In this document: piece after piece, positions 33,937 through 43,383 of the stretch | How the letters are laid out: every line of letters begins with the position of its first letter | How positions within the stretch are numbered: position 1 is the first letter of the stretch | Assembly (NCBI GenBank): GCA_008638415.1 | Contig: VWVT01000009.1 | Location: forward strand, 62,001 to 126,000 | Length of the DNA: 64,000 nucleotides | Direction of reading: 5' to 3' | Source: Nocardiopsis sinuspersici | GTDB lineage: Bacteria; Actinomycetota; Actinomycetes; Streptosporangiales; Streptosporangiaceae | Translations under genes and position numbers: made by a program | The notes under the pieces: generated by a model | What the model was told of the DNA's origin: nothing | The model's input: the letters and a program-made list of their open reading frames with translations, nothing else | The model's database searches: none

Positions 33937-36669
33937 TCAGTCGCAGGCCTGACCGTTCAGGGTGATCCCGGTCGGGTCCGCGGGCTCGCCGTCGACGGTG
34001 CCGTTGAAGCCGATCCGCACCGAGTCGCCGGGGGCGATCCGGGCGTTCCACCCGGAGTCGGTGACCCGCACGGACGCGCCGTCCTGCGTGTGGGAGCCGT
34101 TCCAGAGGCTGGTGATCTCCTCACCGGCCGTGAACTCCCAGCCGACCTCCCAGCCGTCCAGGTCCTCCGTGCCGGTGTTGGTGACCGTCACCCCGGCCTG
34201 GAACCCTCCGGTCCACGTGTTGCCGACGCCGTACTCGACTCCGCACCCGCCGGGCTCGGGGTCCGGGGAGGGCGAGGGGTCGGGTTCCCCGCCCGGGTCC
34301 TCCGTCGGGTCCGGTGACGGATCGGGGTCGACCTCACCGCCGCCGTCCGCCAGGTCGCCGTAGATGATGCCGCGCCCGTTGGTGCCGACGTAGACACGGC
34401 CGTAGACGTTCGGGTCGCCGGTGACGACCGCTCCCGTCCAGCCCCACTGGTGCTGGTCGTCGTTGATCCGCACCCAGCTCCGGCCCGCGTCGTCGGAGCG
34501 GAAGATCCCGCGAACGCCGTCGATCCTCGAACTGGTGTAGACCGCCGGGTAGTCGGCGCCCGGCGCGGGCGCGCCGAAGCCGACCGCGTCGCCCTCGTCC
34601 ACGGCCCCGATCTGCTCGAAGGTGGTCCCTGCGTCCGTGGACCGCCACATGCCGTAGTGGTCGCCGGCGCCTCCGGCGACCCACACGTCACCGGTGTGGC
34701 CGGGCACCGCGCCGAAGCGGATGTCGCCCTCGGCCGGAAGCCCGTCGAAGCGCGCCGTGAAGGTGGCCCCGCCGTCGGTGCTGGTGTAGAACGTGCCGCC
34801 GGAGACGGCGTAGAACACGTCCGGGTCCACCCGGTCGGCCTGTACGCGCGCACCCGCCGGCACGCCGGTGGAGGCGGTCCAGGAGGAGCCCGCGGTGGTG
34901 GAGACGTGGACGCCGGTGCCGTCGGGGCTCCACACGACGGCCGAGCCGTCGGCGTTCACCGCGACCGTTCCGCCGCCGGTCACCCCGGCGGGCTCCTGTC
35001 CGGCCCACCAGCTGTCACCGCCGTCGGTGGACAGGCCGATGGCGGCCTCCTCGTCGCTGCCGCCGACCCTCGCGATGGTCGCCGGCTTGAGCTCGGCGAA
35101 GTCCAGGCTGGTCCCGTTGCCCCAGTAGGGCTGCTGGTACATCCGGTCGGGGGCGGTGTCCAGGTCCTGGTGGGTGAAGCCCCCGACGTCGAGCAGAGCC
35201 GAGTGCAGGGGAGCGCCCTCGGGCGGGCTGATCAGGTCGTTGACGGCCGTCTCCTCCAGCCCCTGCACCTTGACCTCGATGTCGAAGGTGGTGTCGGAAT
35301 CCCAGTTGGTGAGGTTGTCGCTGCCGTAGATGGTGGCGCCCGTGCCGTACATGAAGCGGTCGGAGTCGAACGGGTCGATCGCCATCGCCTGGGTCATCCA
35401 GCCGAGCTTGGGCTGGGTCTCCGGAGGTGTTCCGCCGCCGCCGAAGTCCAGCCAGGGCGCGGCGGAGATGTCCATCTCGTAGCGCTTGGCGCGCTCGGGG
35501 TAGGAGCTGTACTCCCACGCCTGGGTCCAGGTCTCGCCGCGGTCGGTGCTGCGGTAGATCTGGATGTCGGGCCACCACGAGATCTGGGTGGCGACCATCA
35601 GGGTGTCCGGGTCCTGCCGGTCGATGGTCAGGCCGCCGTAGCCGAAGTAGTTGTCCTCGGAACCGGAGGGGACGGGACTGACGTTGGTCCACTCCCCCGT
35701 CGCCAGGTCCATGCGCCACACGTCGCCGGAGTCGCCGTCGTAGGGGCCGGGGGTGCTGGTGGTGGCCATGTAGAGCTGGCCGCCCTCGTGGTCCACGACC
35801 GAGTGCGCGGGCAGGTGGCCGGTGGGCGCGCCCGGCACGGGCTCCCAGCTCCGACCGCCGTCCTGGCTGCGGTAGACCGGGTTCTCCAGGTCGGCGACGC
35901 CCACGTAGACGTCCTGCGTGACCGAGCCGTCCCCGCCGCTGCGGGGGTCGAAGTCCACCCAGGTCACACCGGTGATGTCGGACATCATGCCCGTCTCGTC
36001 ACTCGAGTCCTGGACGTAGTCGCCGGGGTTGGGGAAGGCCTCCACCTCGGCCCAGGTGGCGCCGTGGTCGGTGCTGCGCCACAGGCCGTGGCCGCCGCGC
36101 GCGCCGAAGTAGACGACGCTGTTGTCATTGGGGTCGACGGCCAGGCGCTCGCCGAGGCCGCGGCCGGGCATGTTGCCGCCGAGCTTGAAGGGCAGCTCGG
36201 TGGCCTCCCAGGTCTCGCCCCGGTCGTCGGAGCGCAGGATGGCTCCGTTGGAGGGGTCCCAGTCGTTGGTGTAGGTGCCCACGGCCGCGTACACGCGGTC
36301 GGGGTCGACGGGGTCGGTGGCGATGCTGACGACGCCCGTGTAGCCCCAGTCGTCCCAGCCGACCCAGTCCAGCAGAGGGATCCAGCGTTGGGCGCCGGGA
36401 TCCCAGCGGTAGGCGCCGCCGATGTCGGTGCGGGCGTAGGCGAGGCCGGGCTCGGTCTCGCTGAAGACGATGCCGGGGACGAAGCCGCCGCCGTTGATCC
36501 GGACGTTGTCCCACTCGTAGGCGCTCTGCGCGGTCGACGGCTCGGCGGGGGCGGCTCCGGCCGCGGTGGTGAGGGCGACGGTGGACGCGGCCAGTGCGGT
36601 GGCCGCGGCGAGGGCGAGCGCGGGCAGTCCGCGCCTTCGCCCGGGGGGCCGTTCTCGTTCGGAGGACAT
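33937..36669 (-). CDS. Secreted GH74 xyloglucanase with C-terminal CBM2
   Basis: 910-aa exported enzyme. A signal peptide (about 1-40) precedes a tandem seven-bladed beta-propeller GH74 catalytic module (about 50-770). Propeller Asp-box-like motifs recur (for example RSDDRGETWEATE, YRSTDRGETWTQAW, WRSTDAGTTFEQIG). Catalytic Asp candidates are Asp82 in RTDIGGAY and the Asp in LLDVGGFTHQDL. An acidic Pro-Asp linker joins a family-2 cellulose-binding module whose flanking cysteines are in GGCGVEYG and NGQACD. The start ATG 36669 has AAGGAA upstream; the frame stays open further back through GH95 by chance. It carries LacI operator B. It is the likely extracellular starter enzyme of xyloglucan breakdown. 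Confidence 0.93.
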   Translation of the reverse strand: MSSERERPPGRRRGLPALALAAATALAASTVALTTAAGAAPAEPSTAQSAYEWDNVRINGGGFVPGIVFSETEPGLAYARTDIGGAYRWDPGAQRWIPLLDWVGWDDWGYTGVVSIATDPVDPDRVYAAVGTYTNDWDPSNGAILRSDDRGETWEATELPFKLGGNMPGRGLGERLAVDPNDNSVVYFGARGGHGLWRSTDHGATWAEVEAFPNPGDYVQDSSDETGMMSDITGVTWVDFDPRSGGDGSVTQDVYVGVADLENPVYRSQDGGRSWEPVPGAPTGHLPAHSVVDHEGGQLYMATTSTPGPYDGDSGDVWRMDLATGEWTNVSPVPSGSEDNYFGYGGLTIDRQDPDTLMVATQISWWPDIQIYRSTDRGETWTQAWEYSSYPERAKRYEMDISAAPWLDFGGGGTPPETQPKLGWMTQAMAIDPFDSDRFMYGTGATIYGSDNLTNWDSDTTFDIEVKVQGLEETAVNDLISPPEGAPLHSALLDVGGFTHQDLDTAPDRMYQQPYWGNGTSLDFAELKPATIARVGGSDEEAAIGLSTDGGDSWWAGQEPAGVTGGGTVAVNADGSAVVWSPDGTGVHVSTTAGSSWTASTGVPAGARVQADRVDPDVFYAVSGGTFYTSTDGGATFTARFDGLPAEGDIRFGAVPGHTGDVWVAGGAGDHYGMWRSTDAGTTFEQIGAVDEGDAVGFGAPAPGADYPAVYTSSRIDGVRGIFRSDDAGRSWVRINDDQHQWGWTGAVVTGDPNVYGRVYVGTNGRGIIYGDLADGGGEVDPDPSPDPTEDPGGEPDPSPSPDPEPGGCGVEYGVGNTWTGGFQAGVTVTNTGTEDLDGWEVGWEFTAGEEITSLWNGSHTQDGASVRVTDSGWNARIAPGDSVRIGFNGTVDGEPADPTGITLNGQACD

Positions 36670-36798
36670 GTGCGGGTTCCTTGGGGAATCGGGGGGGTAT
36701 GCCCGCCCCGGGAAATCCGGTTCCCGGGGCGGACACGAATTCACCATTATTCTGAGTAGCCGGGCGACAACGCGGCAAGGGGTGTTGTGCGAGAAATT

Positions 36799-36812
36799 TC
36801 GAAGCGCTTCGA
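36799..36812. promoter_or_regulatory. LacI-type operator B (perfect palindrome)
   Basis: TCGAAGCGCTTCGA, upstream of GH74 and immediately after the GH95 stop. It is the best copy of the motif in the window. Confidence 0.75.
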
Positions 36813-39146
36813 CTACTGAACGGTAACCAGTCGGAACCGCAGGGAAACCGTTCGGTCCGGCACCAGGGACACCCGTCGCCGGGTCCCGTCGGGGAGGCCG
36901 ACCAGCGTCCGGCGGGGCTCCACCGACCTCAGCCGCGCCGACGCCCGGCCCTCGGACCACTCCAGGTGTTCCACGACGACCCCGCCGCGCGCCCGCAGTC
37001 CCTCCACCCGCCCGGAGGGCCACTCCCGGGGCAGGGCGGGCAGCAGGTCCAGGCGCCCCTCGCCGGATCCGGCCAGCATCGCCGCCACGACCGCCGGGAA
37101 CCCGCCGCCGATGTCCACGTTGAACAGGCTGCCCCGGTTGTGGGTGGGCACCAGGGTGGGCCGCCAGTAGCGGGTGGCCAGCAGCGCCAGGGTCTCGTGC
37201 GCCTCGGCGGCCAGGCCGAGGCGGGCCGCCGCCAGGCCCAGCTGGACCAGGCCGAAGGCCATCTCGTCGGACTCCTGGCCGCGCCACCAGTCCAGGCGGG
37301 CGCGCACGGCGGCGACGGCCGCGGCGCGCAGCCGGGGCGAGGCGAACGCGGGGTCGGACTCGTACCAGAGCGGCCAGAGGTGGGAGGCGTGCCGGTGGCC
37401 GTGCCGCTCGGTCTGCCCGACCGGTCCGGCCGGACCCGCCCACTCGGCGAGTTCGCCGTTCCCGGCGATCCGGTAGCCGGGCAGCCGCGCCCCCAGCCGG
37501 GTCCAGCGACGGGCGCCGGGCTCGCCCAGGACGTGGTGCGCCCGCACCAGGTTGCGGACCAGGTCGCGCACGACGGCCACGTCCATGGTGGCGTTGACGG
37601 CGGCCTGCCCGTCGCCGTCGCCCGGGGTGTTCTCGGGCGAGTAGGAGGGGGAGAAGCCCTCGTCGGTGAGGAAGTCCTCGTGGAACTCGGCGGCGGCGGT
37701 GAGGAAGGGCAGGGCTCGCTCGCGCAGGAACGCGCGGTCGCGGGTGTACGAGTAGTGGTCCCAGTAGAGGCGGGACATCCACGCCGCGCCGGCGGTCCAG
37801 CAGGTCAGGCACCACTCGGGGCCGAAGTGGTTGTGCCGCCCGGAGGTGGAGGCGTGCGGGGGCAGCAGGGCGCCCCGGCAGCCGTAGAGCCGCCGGGCGT
37901 TCTCGGCGAGGTCCCCGGCCATGCCGTCGAGCAGGTCGAACAGGCCGGCCATCAGCTCGGGCGTGCCGGTGGCGTGCAGCGCCGCGACGGCGGAGGGCAG
38001 GTTGCCGTCGAAGGTGTACCCCGACCGCCACGGGGGATCGTAGGTGCCGCTCCACACCCCCTGGAGGGTGGGCGGCAGGTCGCCGCAACTGGAGACGATC
38101 GCGTACCGTCCGGCGTCGACCAGCCGGGTGACCAGGCCGGGGGTGGGTCCGGCCGCCAGGAGGTCCTCGCCCGGGGCGTCGTGGGCGGGCTGCCCGGGGC
38201 CGCCGTCCAGCTCCAGCCGGAACCGGGACATGAGTGCGCCGTGCACCGCCCGGTGGCGGTCGAGCATCCCGTCGAAGGCGGTGCCGGGGGTCCCTCCGCA
38301 GGGCGCCTCCGGGGCCTGGCCGCCCGCGGACACCGGGGCACCGGGACCGGGGCCGGTGCCGGGGCCGGGGCCGGGGCCGGGGCCGGTGGAGGGCGCCCCC
38401 GGCTCCGGGGCCTCCACCCGTACGCGGGCCACGAGCCGGAGCCTCCCGACCCCCCGGAGCTCCAGTCCGGCGCCGTCGGCCCGGACCGACCCTCCCTCCG
38501 CGCTGACGGCGCAGGTCACCGTGTATCCGGGCAGGGTGCCGGATGGCCGTTCGGGGAAGCCGACCCGCAGGGTGAGCAGGCCGGGGGCGGCCCCGGAGTC
38601 CACCGCGAGCGGGACCGGCGGACGCTCCTCCAGCGGGGTGAGCCGCAGCCGCCCGTCCAGGCCGGCCGGAGAGGCGATCTCGGCGACCACCGCGTCGTCG
38701 GCCCGTGAGGCGAAGACCCGGTGCGCGGTCCCGTCCGGCAGTTCCTCGGTGACCAGCCCCGAGTCCAGGTCGCAGGTGCGCGTGACCGGCCCTCCTCGCG
38801 GGTCGAACGGCGTGTAGGAGAGCACGGCGGCCCCCACGAGCGGGTCGATCCACCGCGTGCCGGCGTAGCCCGGGTGCTCCTCCGCGGCCGCCGCCACGAT
38901 CCGCTCGGCCACGGCCCGGGATCGGCCCCGGCGCAGGAGTTCCCTCAGTTCGGGCAGGAGGCGCGCGGTCGCGGGGGCGGGCAGCGACTCGGCGACGGGG
39001 AGGAAGAGCCTCTCGTGGCCGAGGGTGAGGCGGATCCCGCCGGCCGTCGAGTGCGCGAGCGCTCCCTGGCGCCCGTTGCCGGTGACCAGCGCGTCCTCCC
39101 AGTCCCCGACGGGGTGGCGGGTGCGGACCTGTCGTGCTTCGGGCAT
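36813..39146 (-). CDS. GH95 glycoside hydrolase (alpha-L-fucosidase/galactosidase)
   Basis: 777-aa enzyme without signal peptide, so probably cytoplasmic. It has an N-terminal beta domain (HPVGDWEDALVTGNGRQGA), the (alpha/alpha)6 catalytic barrel and a C-terminal beta domain. The general-acid Glu candidate is in SPENTPGDGDG. The segment LQGVWSGTYDPPWRSGYTF followed by DGNLPSAV occupies the place of the NxN motif and reads DGN. GH95 removes alpha-1,2-L-fucose (or L-galactose) from xyloglucan side chains. A Gly-Pro repeat linker (about 255-272) is encoded by GGGGCC-type repeats. The start has GAGGAG 7 bp upstream. It is divergent from GH42 and shares ROK operator 2. Confidence 0.85.
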   Translation of the reverse strand: MPEARQVRTRHPVGDWEDALVTGNGRQGALAHSTAGGIRLTLGHERLFLPVAESLPAPATARLLPELRELLRRGRSRAVAERIVAAAAEEHPGYAGTRWIDPLVGAAVLSYTPFDPRGGPVTRTCDLDSGLVTEELPDGTAHRVFASRADDAVVAEIASPAGLDGRLRLTPLEERPPVPLAVDSGAAPGLLTLRVGFPERPSGTLPGYTVTCAVSAEGGSVRADGAGLELRGVGRLRLVARVRVEAPEPGAPSTGPGPGPGPGTGPGPGAPVSAGGQAPEAPCGGTPGTAFDGMLDRHRAVHGALMSRFRLELDGGPGQPAHDAPGEDLLAAGPTPGLVTRLVDAGRYAIVSSCGDLPPTLQGVWSGTYDPPWRSGYTFDGNLPSAVAALHATGTPELMAGLFDLLDGMAGDLAENARRLYGCRGALLPPHASTSGRHNHFGPEWCLTCWTAGAAWMSRLYWDHYSYTRDRAFLRERALPFLTAAAEFHEDFLTDEGFSPSYSPENTPGDGDGQAAVNATMDVAVVRDLVRNLVRAHHVLGEPGARRWTRLGARLPGYRIAGNGELAEWAGPAGPVGQTERHGHRHASHLWPLWYESDPAFASPRLRAAAVAAVRARLDWWRGQESDEMAFGLVQLGLAAARLGLAAEAHETLALLATRYWRPTLVPTHNRGSLFNVDIGGGFPAVVAAMLAGSGEGRLDLLPALPREWPSGRVEGLRARGGVVVEHLEWSEGRASARLRSVEPRRTLVGLPDGTRRRVSLVPDRTVSLRFRLVTVQ
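38341..38388. repeat. GGGGCC hexanucleotide tandem repeat within GH95
   Basis: About seven copies of a (C)CGGGG hexamer, imperfect at the ends, encode the Gly-Pro linker of the minus-strand GH95 protein. It is prone to slippage and G-quadruplex formation. Confidence 0.75.
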
Positions 39147-39193
39147 GTGTACTCCTCGCGTGGGGGGTGTCGCCGAAAGGGTTTTCGCCCTAC

Positions 39194-39218
39194 TTTGTTG
39201 GCGCACACATCAAACTAG
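39194..39218. promoter_or_regulatory. ROK-type operator 2
   Basis: TTTGTTGG-N9-CAAACTAG between divergent GH95 and GH42, 11 bp before the GH42 start. Confidence 0.75.
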
Positions 39219-39229
39219 AAGGAGTCTCC

Positions 39230-41233
39230 ATGCCCTCTCCGCTCTGGTTCGGCGGCGACTACAACCCCGAGCAGTGGCCGGAGGATGTCCAGGCGGAGGA
39301 CGTGGAGCTGATGCGCCGCGCCGGGGTCAACCTCGTGACGGTCGGCGTCTTCTCCTGGTCCCTCCTCGAACCGGGGGAGGGCGAGTACCGGTTCGGCTGG
39401 CTGGACCGGGTGATGGACCGCCTGGACGAGAACGGGGTCGGGGTCGCGCTGGCCACCCCGACCGCCTCTCCCCCGCCGTGGTTCGGCCTCGCCCACCCCG
39501 ACGCGATGCCGGTGACCGCCGACGGCACCCGGCTCACCCACGGCAGCCGCGACACCTACGACGTGTGCGCCCCGGCCTACAGGGAGGCCTCCGTGCGTGT
39601 CGCCCGGGCCCTGGCCGAGCGGTACGCCTCCCACCCGGCGCTGCGGATGTGGCACGTGCACAACGAGTACGGGACGTGGTCCCACTCCGAGCACACCGCC
39701 CGGGCCTTCCGCGACTGGCTGCGCGGGCGCCACGGCGACCTGGACCGGCTCAACGCGGCGTGGACGACGGCGTTCTGGAGCCAGCACTACTCGGAGTGGG
39801 AACAGGTCCAGCCGCCGCGCGCCACCCAGTACCTGCCTAACCCGGCGCACGTGCTGGACTTTCGCCGGTTCCTGTCCGACGCGATGCTCGACCACTTCTT
39901 GTCCCAGCGCGACGTGCTGCGCGCCGTGCGCCCGGACACGCCGGTCACGACCAACCTCGCGTTCGGCGACTGGGTCCCGGTGGACCCGTGGCGGTGGGCC
40001 GAGCACGTGGACCTGGTCGCCGTGGACGACTACCCGGACCGCACGGGTGCGGGCGGGGCCGAGCAGACCGCCTTCTCGGCCGACCTGGCGCGCTCGTGGG
40101 CGGAGCGGGTGCCCGGCCCGGGGCGGCCGTGGGTGCTGATGGAGCAGGCGGCCGGGGTGACCTACACCGGCGAGGTCACCCGTCCCAAGGCCCCCGGCGA
40201 GACCGTGCGGCACAGCCTGGCGCACGTGGCCCGGGGTTCGCGGGGGGCGATGTTCTTCCAGTGGCGGGCCTCGCGGGGCGGCGCCGAGCAGTGGCACTCG
40301 GGGATGGTGCCGCACGCCGGGCCGGACTCGCGGATCTTCCGCGAGGTGTGCGAACTGGGGAGCCTGCTGCCCCGGGTGGCGGAGGTGCGCGACGCCGACG
40401 TGGTCGCCGACGCGGCCCTCACCTGGGACCCGGAGTGCTGGTGGGCGCTGGGCAGCCCGTCGCTGCCCTCGCGGGGCGTGGACTACCTGGAGTCGGTGCG
40501 CCAGGCGCACCGGGTCCTGTGGCGGTCGGGACGCACGGTGGACATGGTGCGCCCCGACCGGGACCTGCCCCGGGTGCCGCTGCTGGTGGTACCCGCGCTG
40601 TACCTGCTGTCGGACGGGGCGGCCGAGCGGCTGGCCCGCTACACCGAGGACGGCGGGACCCTGGTGGTGACCTTCCTGAGCGGGGTCGCCGACCCGGACG
40701 GGACCGTGCGCACCGGCGGCTACCCGGGCGCGCTGCGCGACCTGCTGGGGGTGCGGGTGGAGGAGGTGTACCCGCTGCCGTCCGGCGAGTCGGTGGGCAT
40801 GGACCTGGGGTCGGTGCGGGAGGAGGTGACCCTGTGGAGCGAGCACGTCCACCTGGCGGGGGCCGAGGCGGTGGCGCACTACGCGGGCGGACCGCTGGAC
40901 GGACTCCCGGCGGCGACCCGGCGGCGCCACGGCGCGGGCGAGGCCTGGTACCTGTCGGCGCGGCTGACGGACCGCGGACTGGCCCGGCTGCTGGCGGAGG
41001 CGGCGGGGACGGGCCCCTTCCCCGAGCCGGGGCTGGACGTGGTGCGGCGCGTGGACCGGGACGGGGCGTGGGTGTTCGTCACGAACCACGACAACCGGCC
41101 GCGGCGCATCGATCCGGCCCGGTTCGGACTGGACTCGGGGGCACGTGACCTGGTGTCGGGTGCCTCCGCGGAGGGGATGGCCCTGCCCGGAGGCGGGGTC
41201 GCGGTTCTGCGCGGCCACCCCGTTGACAATTAG
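39230..41233 (+). CDS. GH42 beta-galactosidase
   Basis: 667-aa cytoplasmic enzyme of family 42. The opening [15 protein letters not shown] is diagnostic. The acid/base is Glu146 in HVHNEYG and the nucleophile Glu305 in VLMEQAAG. The barrel is followed by the trimerisation domain ([18 protein letters not shown]) and a small C-terminal beta domain. ATG 39230 follows AGGAG. In this setting it would remove beta-linked galactose from xyloglucan side chains; an alpha-L-arabinopyranosidase activity, known in some GH42 enzymes, is possible. The xylA operator overlaps its stop codon. Confidence 0.93.
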   Translation: MPSPLWFGGDYNPEQWPEDVQAEDVELMRRAGVNLVTVGVFSWSLLEPGEGEYRFGWLDRVMDRLDENGVGVALATPTASPPPWFGLAHPDAMPVTADGTRLTHGSRDTYDVCAPAYREASVRVARALAERYASHPALRMWHVHNEYGTWSHSEHTARAFRDWLRGRHGDLDRLNAAWTTAFWSQHYSEWEQVQPPRATQYLPNPAHVLDFRRFLSDAMLDHFLSQRDVLRAVRPDTPVTTNLAFGDWVPVDPWRWAEHVDLVAVDDYPDRTGAGGAEQTAFSADLARSWAERVPGPGRPWVLMEQAAGVTYTGEVTRPKAPGETVRHSLAHVARGSRGAMFFQWRASRGGAEQWHSGMVPHAGPDSRIFREVCELGSLLPRVAEVRDADVVADAALTWDPECWWALGSPSLPSRGVDYLESVRQAHRVLWRSGRTVDMVRPDRDLPRVPLLVVPALYLLSDGAAERLARYTEDGGTLVVTFLSGVADPDGTVRTGGYPGALRDLLGVRVEEVYPLPSGESVGMDLGSVREEVTLWSEHVHLAGAEAVAHYAGGPLDGLPAATRRRHGAGEAWYLSARLTDRGLARLLAEAAGTGPFPEPGLDVVRRVDRDGAWVFVTNHDNRPRRIDPARFGLDSGARDLVSGASAEGMALPGGGVAVLRGHPVDN

Positions 41234-41254
41234 TTGGGGAACTAGACAAACTAA
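41223..41254 (+). promoter_or_regulatory. xylA promoter with ROK-type operator 3
   Basis: TTGACA (41223-41228) is a consensus -35; CAAACT (41247-41252) is a fitting -10 after 18 bp. The operator TTAGTTGG-N9-CAAACTAA (41230-41254) covers the whole core promoter and overlaps the GH42 stop codon, a classic repression layout. Confidence 0.8.
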
Positions 41255-41289
41255 TGCGGAGTCCCGCGCCTACCTCAGGAGACACGATC

Positions 41290-42447
41290 ATGAACGACTA
41301 CCAGCCCGTACCCGCGGACAGGTTCACCTTCGGCCTGTGGACCGTGGGATGGCGCGGGGTGAACACGTTCGGCGAGCCCGTGCGGCCCCCGCTCGACGGG
41401 GCCGACGCGGTGCGCCGCCTGGCCGGGCTCGGCGCGTCCGGCGTCACCTTCCACGACGACGACCTCATCCCGCCCGGCAGCTCCGACACCGACCGCGAGG
41501 CCATCCTCAAGCGGTTCCGCGCGGCCCTGGAGGAGACCGGCCTCACGGTGCCGATGGCGACCACCAACCTGTTCTCGCACCCGGTGTTCCGCGACGGCGG
41601 GTTCACCTCCAACAGCCGCGACGTGCGCCGCTACGCCATCCGCAAGGTCATCCGCAACATCGACCTGGCGGTGTCGCTGGGCGCGAAGACGTACGTGTGC
41701 TGGGGCGGCATGGACGGCGCCGAGACGGAGGCGGGCAAGAACGACGCCGCCGCCCTGGACCGGCTGCGCGAGGCCTTCGACATCCTGTGCAACTACGTGC
41801 GCGAGCAGGGCTACGACCTGCGGTTCGCCATCGAGCCCAAGCCCAACGAGCCGCGCGGCGACATCCTGCTGCCCACGGTCGGGCACGCCCTGGCCTTCAT
41901 CAACGAGCTGGAGCACCCCGAGATGGTCGGGGTCAACCCGGAGGTCGGCCACGAGCAGATGGCCGGGCTGAACTTCGCGCACGGCGTCGCCCAGGCGCTG
42001 TGGGCGGGCAAGCTCTACCACATCGACCTCAACGGGCAGCGCGGGATCAAGTACGACCAGGACCTGCGCTTCGGCGCGGGTGACGTCAAGGAGGCGTTCT
42101 TCCTGGTCGACCTGCTGGAGAGCGCGGGCTACGACGGCCCCCGCCACTTCGACTTCAAGACCCCGCGGTCCGAGGACATGAGCGGTGTGTGGGAGTCGGC
42201 CGCGGCCTGCATGCGCAACTACCTCATCCTGAAGGAGAAGGCCAGGGCCTTCCGCGCCGACCCCGAGGTGGCGGAGGCGCTCGCCGCGTCGCGCGTGCCC
42301 GAGCTGTCCGAGTCCACGCTGGGCCGGGGCGAGTCCCTGTCCGCCCTGCTGTCCGAGGAGATCGACCTGGCCGAGGTGGGCGAGCGCGGCTACCACTTCG
42401 AGCGCCTGGACCAGCTCGCCATGGAGCACCTCTTCGGCGTGCGCTGA
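41290..42447 (+). CDS. xylA: Xylose isomerase XylA
   Basis: 385-aa class I (actinobacterial) xylose isomerase, a TIM-barrel tetramer that converts D-xylose to D-xylulose with two divalent metals. The active-site His is His55 in [10 protein letters not shown], with Asp58. Metal-binding residues are in [26 protein letters not shown] and YHIDLNGQ. The start ATG has AGGAGA upstream. Length is typical (388 aa in Streptomyces). No xylulokinase gene follows, so xylB must be elsewhere. The ROK operator on its promoter links xylose release to the glycosidases upstream. Confidence 0.96.
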   Translation: MNDYQPVPADRFTFGLWTVGWRGVNTFGEPVRPPLDGADAVRRLAGLGASGVTFHDDDLIPPGSSDTDREAILKRFRAALEETGLTVPMATTNLFSHPVFRDGGFTSNSRDVRRYAIRKVIRNIDLAVSLGAKTYVCWGGMDGAETEAGKNDAAALDRLREAFDILCNYVREQGYDLRFAIEPKPNEPRGDILLPTVGHALAFINELEHPEMVGVNPEVGHEQMAGLNFAHGVAQALWAGKLYHIDLNGQRGIKYDQDLRFGAGDVKEAFFLVDLLESAGYDGPRHFDFKTPRSEDMSGVWESAAACMRNYLILKEKARAFRADPEVAEALAASRVPELSESTLGRGESLSALLSEEIDLAEVGERGYHFERLDQLAMEHLFGVR

Positions 42448-42496
42448 CACCGGGATCCACCACCCCGGGCGGGGCCGGCCGACGGGCGGCCCCGCC

Positions 42497-42528
42497 GTGT
42501 CCCCCGGCCTCGCGGGGCCGGGGGACAC
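42497..42528 (+). terminator. xylA terminator
   Basis: GTGTCCCCCGGCC (42497-42509), a 6-nt loop, then the perfect complement (42516-42528). A smaller GGCGGGGCC/GGCCCCGCC stem lies just before it. Confidence 0.75.
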
Positions 42529-42644
42529 GGGCCAGGCCAAGTCCGGGTCAAGGAGGCGGGGTATGGGGCGGGTGCGACGTCTGAACACCGGGCCCGTGGG
42601 TAGTGGCGGTGATCGCCAGTGCCACTACCGACGCGGAGGCGAAC

Positions 42645-43217
42645 ATGGCCGACGACGCCATCACTCTGATCACCCAGGACCACCGCAGGATGGAGGAGCT
42701 GTTCGACCGGCTCCAGTCCGAGCCCGACCAGCGGCCGCGGCTGCTGGACGAGATCGACGCCATGCTCACCGCGCACAGCCGCGCCGAGGAGGACGAGGTC
42801 TACCCGGCCACGGCCGAGGCCTCCGGTGAGAAGTCGCAGGTGCAGCACAGCACGGAGGAGCACCACGAGGCCGAGGAGCTGCTGCGGCGCCTGAAGGACT
42901 GCGACCCGAACAGCGAGGAGTTCGACGACCGGTGCCGGGAGTTCGTCGACGCGGTCAAGCACCACGTCGACGAGGAGGAGAGCGAGGTCCTGCCCGCCCT
43001 CAGGCGCGCCGTGAGCGAGCAGCGCGTACAGGAGCTGGGCAGGGCCTTCTCCGAACGGCGCGAGCAGGAGCTGCGGAGCTTCAACAGGCCCGAGCCGGGT
43101 CAGATCCCCAAGCAGCGGGAGCTCTACGAGGAGGCCGAGCGGCTCGACATCAAGAACCGCTCCAAGATGGACAAGGACGAGCTCGCCGAGGCCGTGCAGA
43201 AGGCCCGGCAGCACTGA
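42645..43217 (+). CDS. Hemerythrin (HHE) domain protein
   Basis: 190-aa cytoplasmic di-iron protein. The four-helix bundle ligands are visible as DHRRMEELFDRL (about 11-22), HSRAEEDEVYP (45-55), HSTEEHHEAEELLRRL (68-83) and VKHHVDEEESEVLPAL (105-120). After about residue 150, IKNRSKMDKDELAEAVQKA resembles a Rho-N/SAP-like nucleic-acid-binding tail. ATG 42645 with GGAGG is preferred over the upstream GTG 42603. Likely roles are oxygen, NO or iron sensing; not determined. A repeat-borne hairpin ends the gene. Confidence 0.85.
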   Translation: MADDAITLITQDHRRMEELFDRLQSEPDQRPRLLDEIDAMLTAHSRAEEDEVYPATAEASGEKSQVQHSTEEHHEAEELLRRLKDCDPNSEEFDDRCREFVDAVKHHVDEEESEVLPALRRAVSEQRVQELGRAFSERREQELRSFNRPEPGQIPKQRELYEEAERLDIKNRSKMDKDELAEAVQKARQH

Positions 43218-43230
43218 CTCCCTCCGGGCG

Positions 43231-43335
43231 CCGGACGTGGAACGGCCCCGCCGGGCCGCTGCCCGGCGGGGCCGTCGCGTGTGCCGGGCCGGTGCGGCGG
43301 TCGCCTCACGGCACGGTGCGCGACCGGCTCCCGCC
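43231..43335 (+). repeat. ~105-bp direct repeat, copy A (terminator-containing)
   Basis: It begins CCGGACGTGGAACGG and contains the perfect 13-bp stem GGCCCCGCCGGGC/GCCCGGCGGGGCC (43244-43273). By eye it is about 90% identical to copy B at 44723-44829 in the same orientation. It lies between the convergent hemerythrin and lipoprotein genes and likely terminates both. Confidence 0.85.
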
Positions 43336-43383
43336 CGCGCGCTCCCGCGTCCCCGGGGACGCTGGGACACGGGAGGGCACGGG

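Noticed and set aside
33937-38853. GH74 frame extended to 1638 codons
   Set aside because: The upstream part runs through GH95 in another frame and would bury the GH74 signal peptide. ATG 36669 with AAGGAA is the real start.
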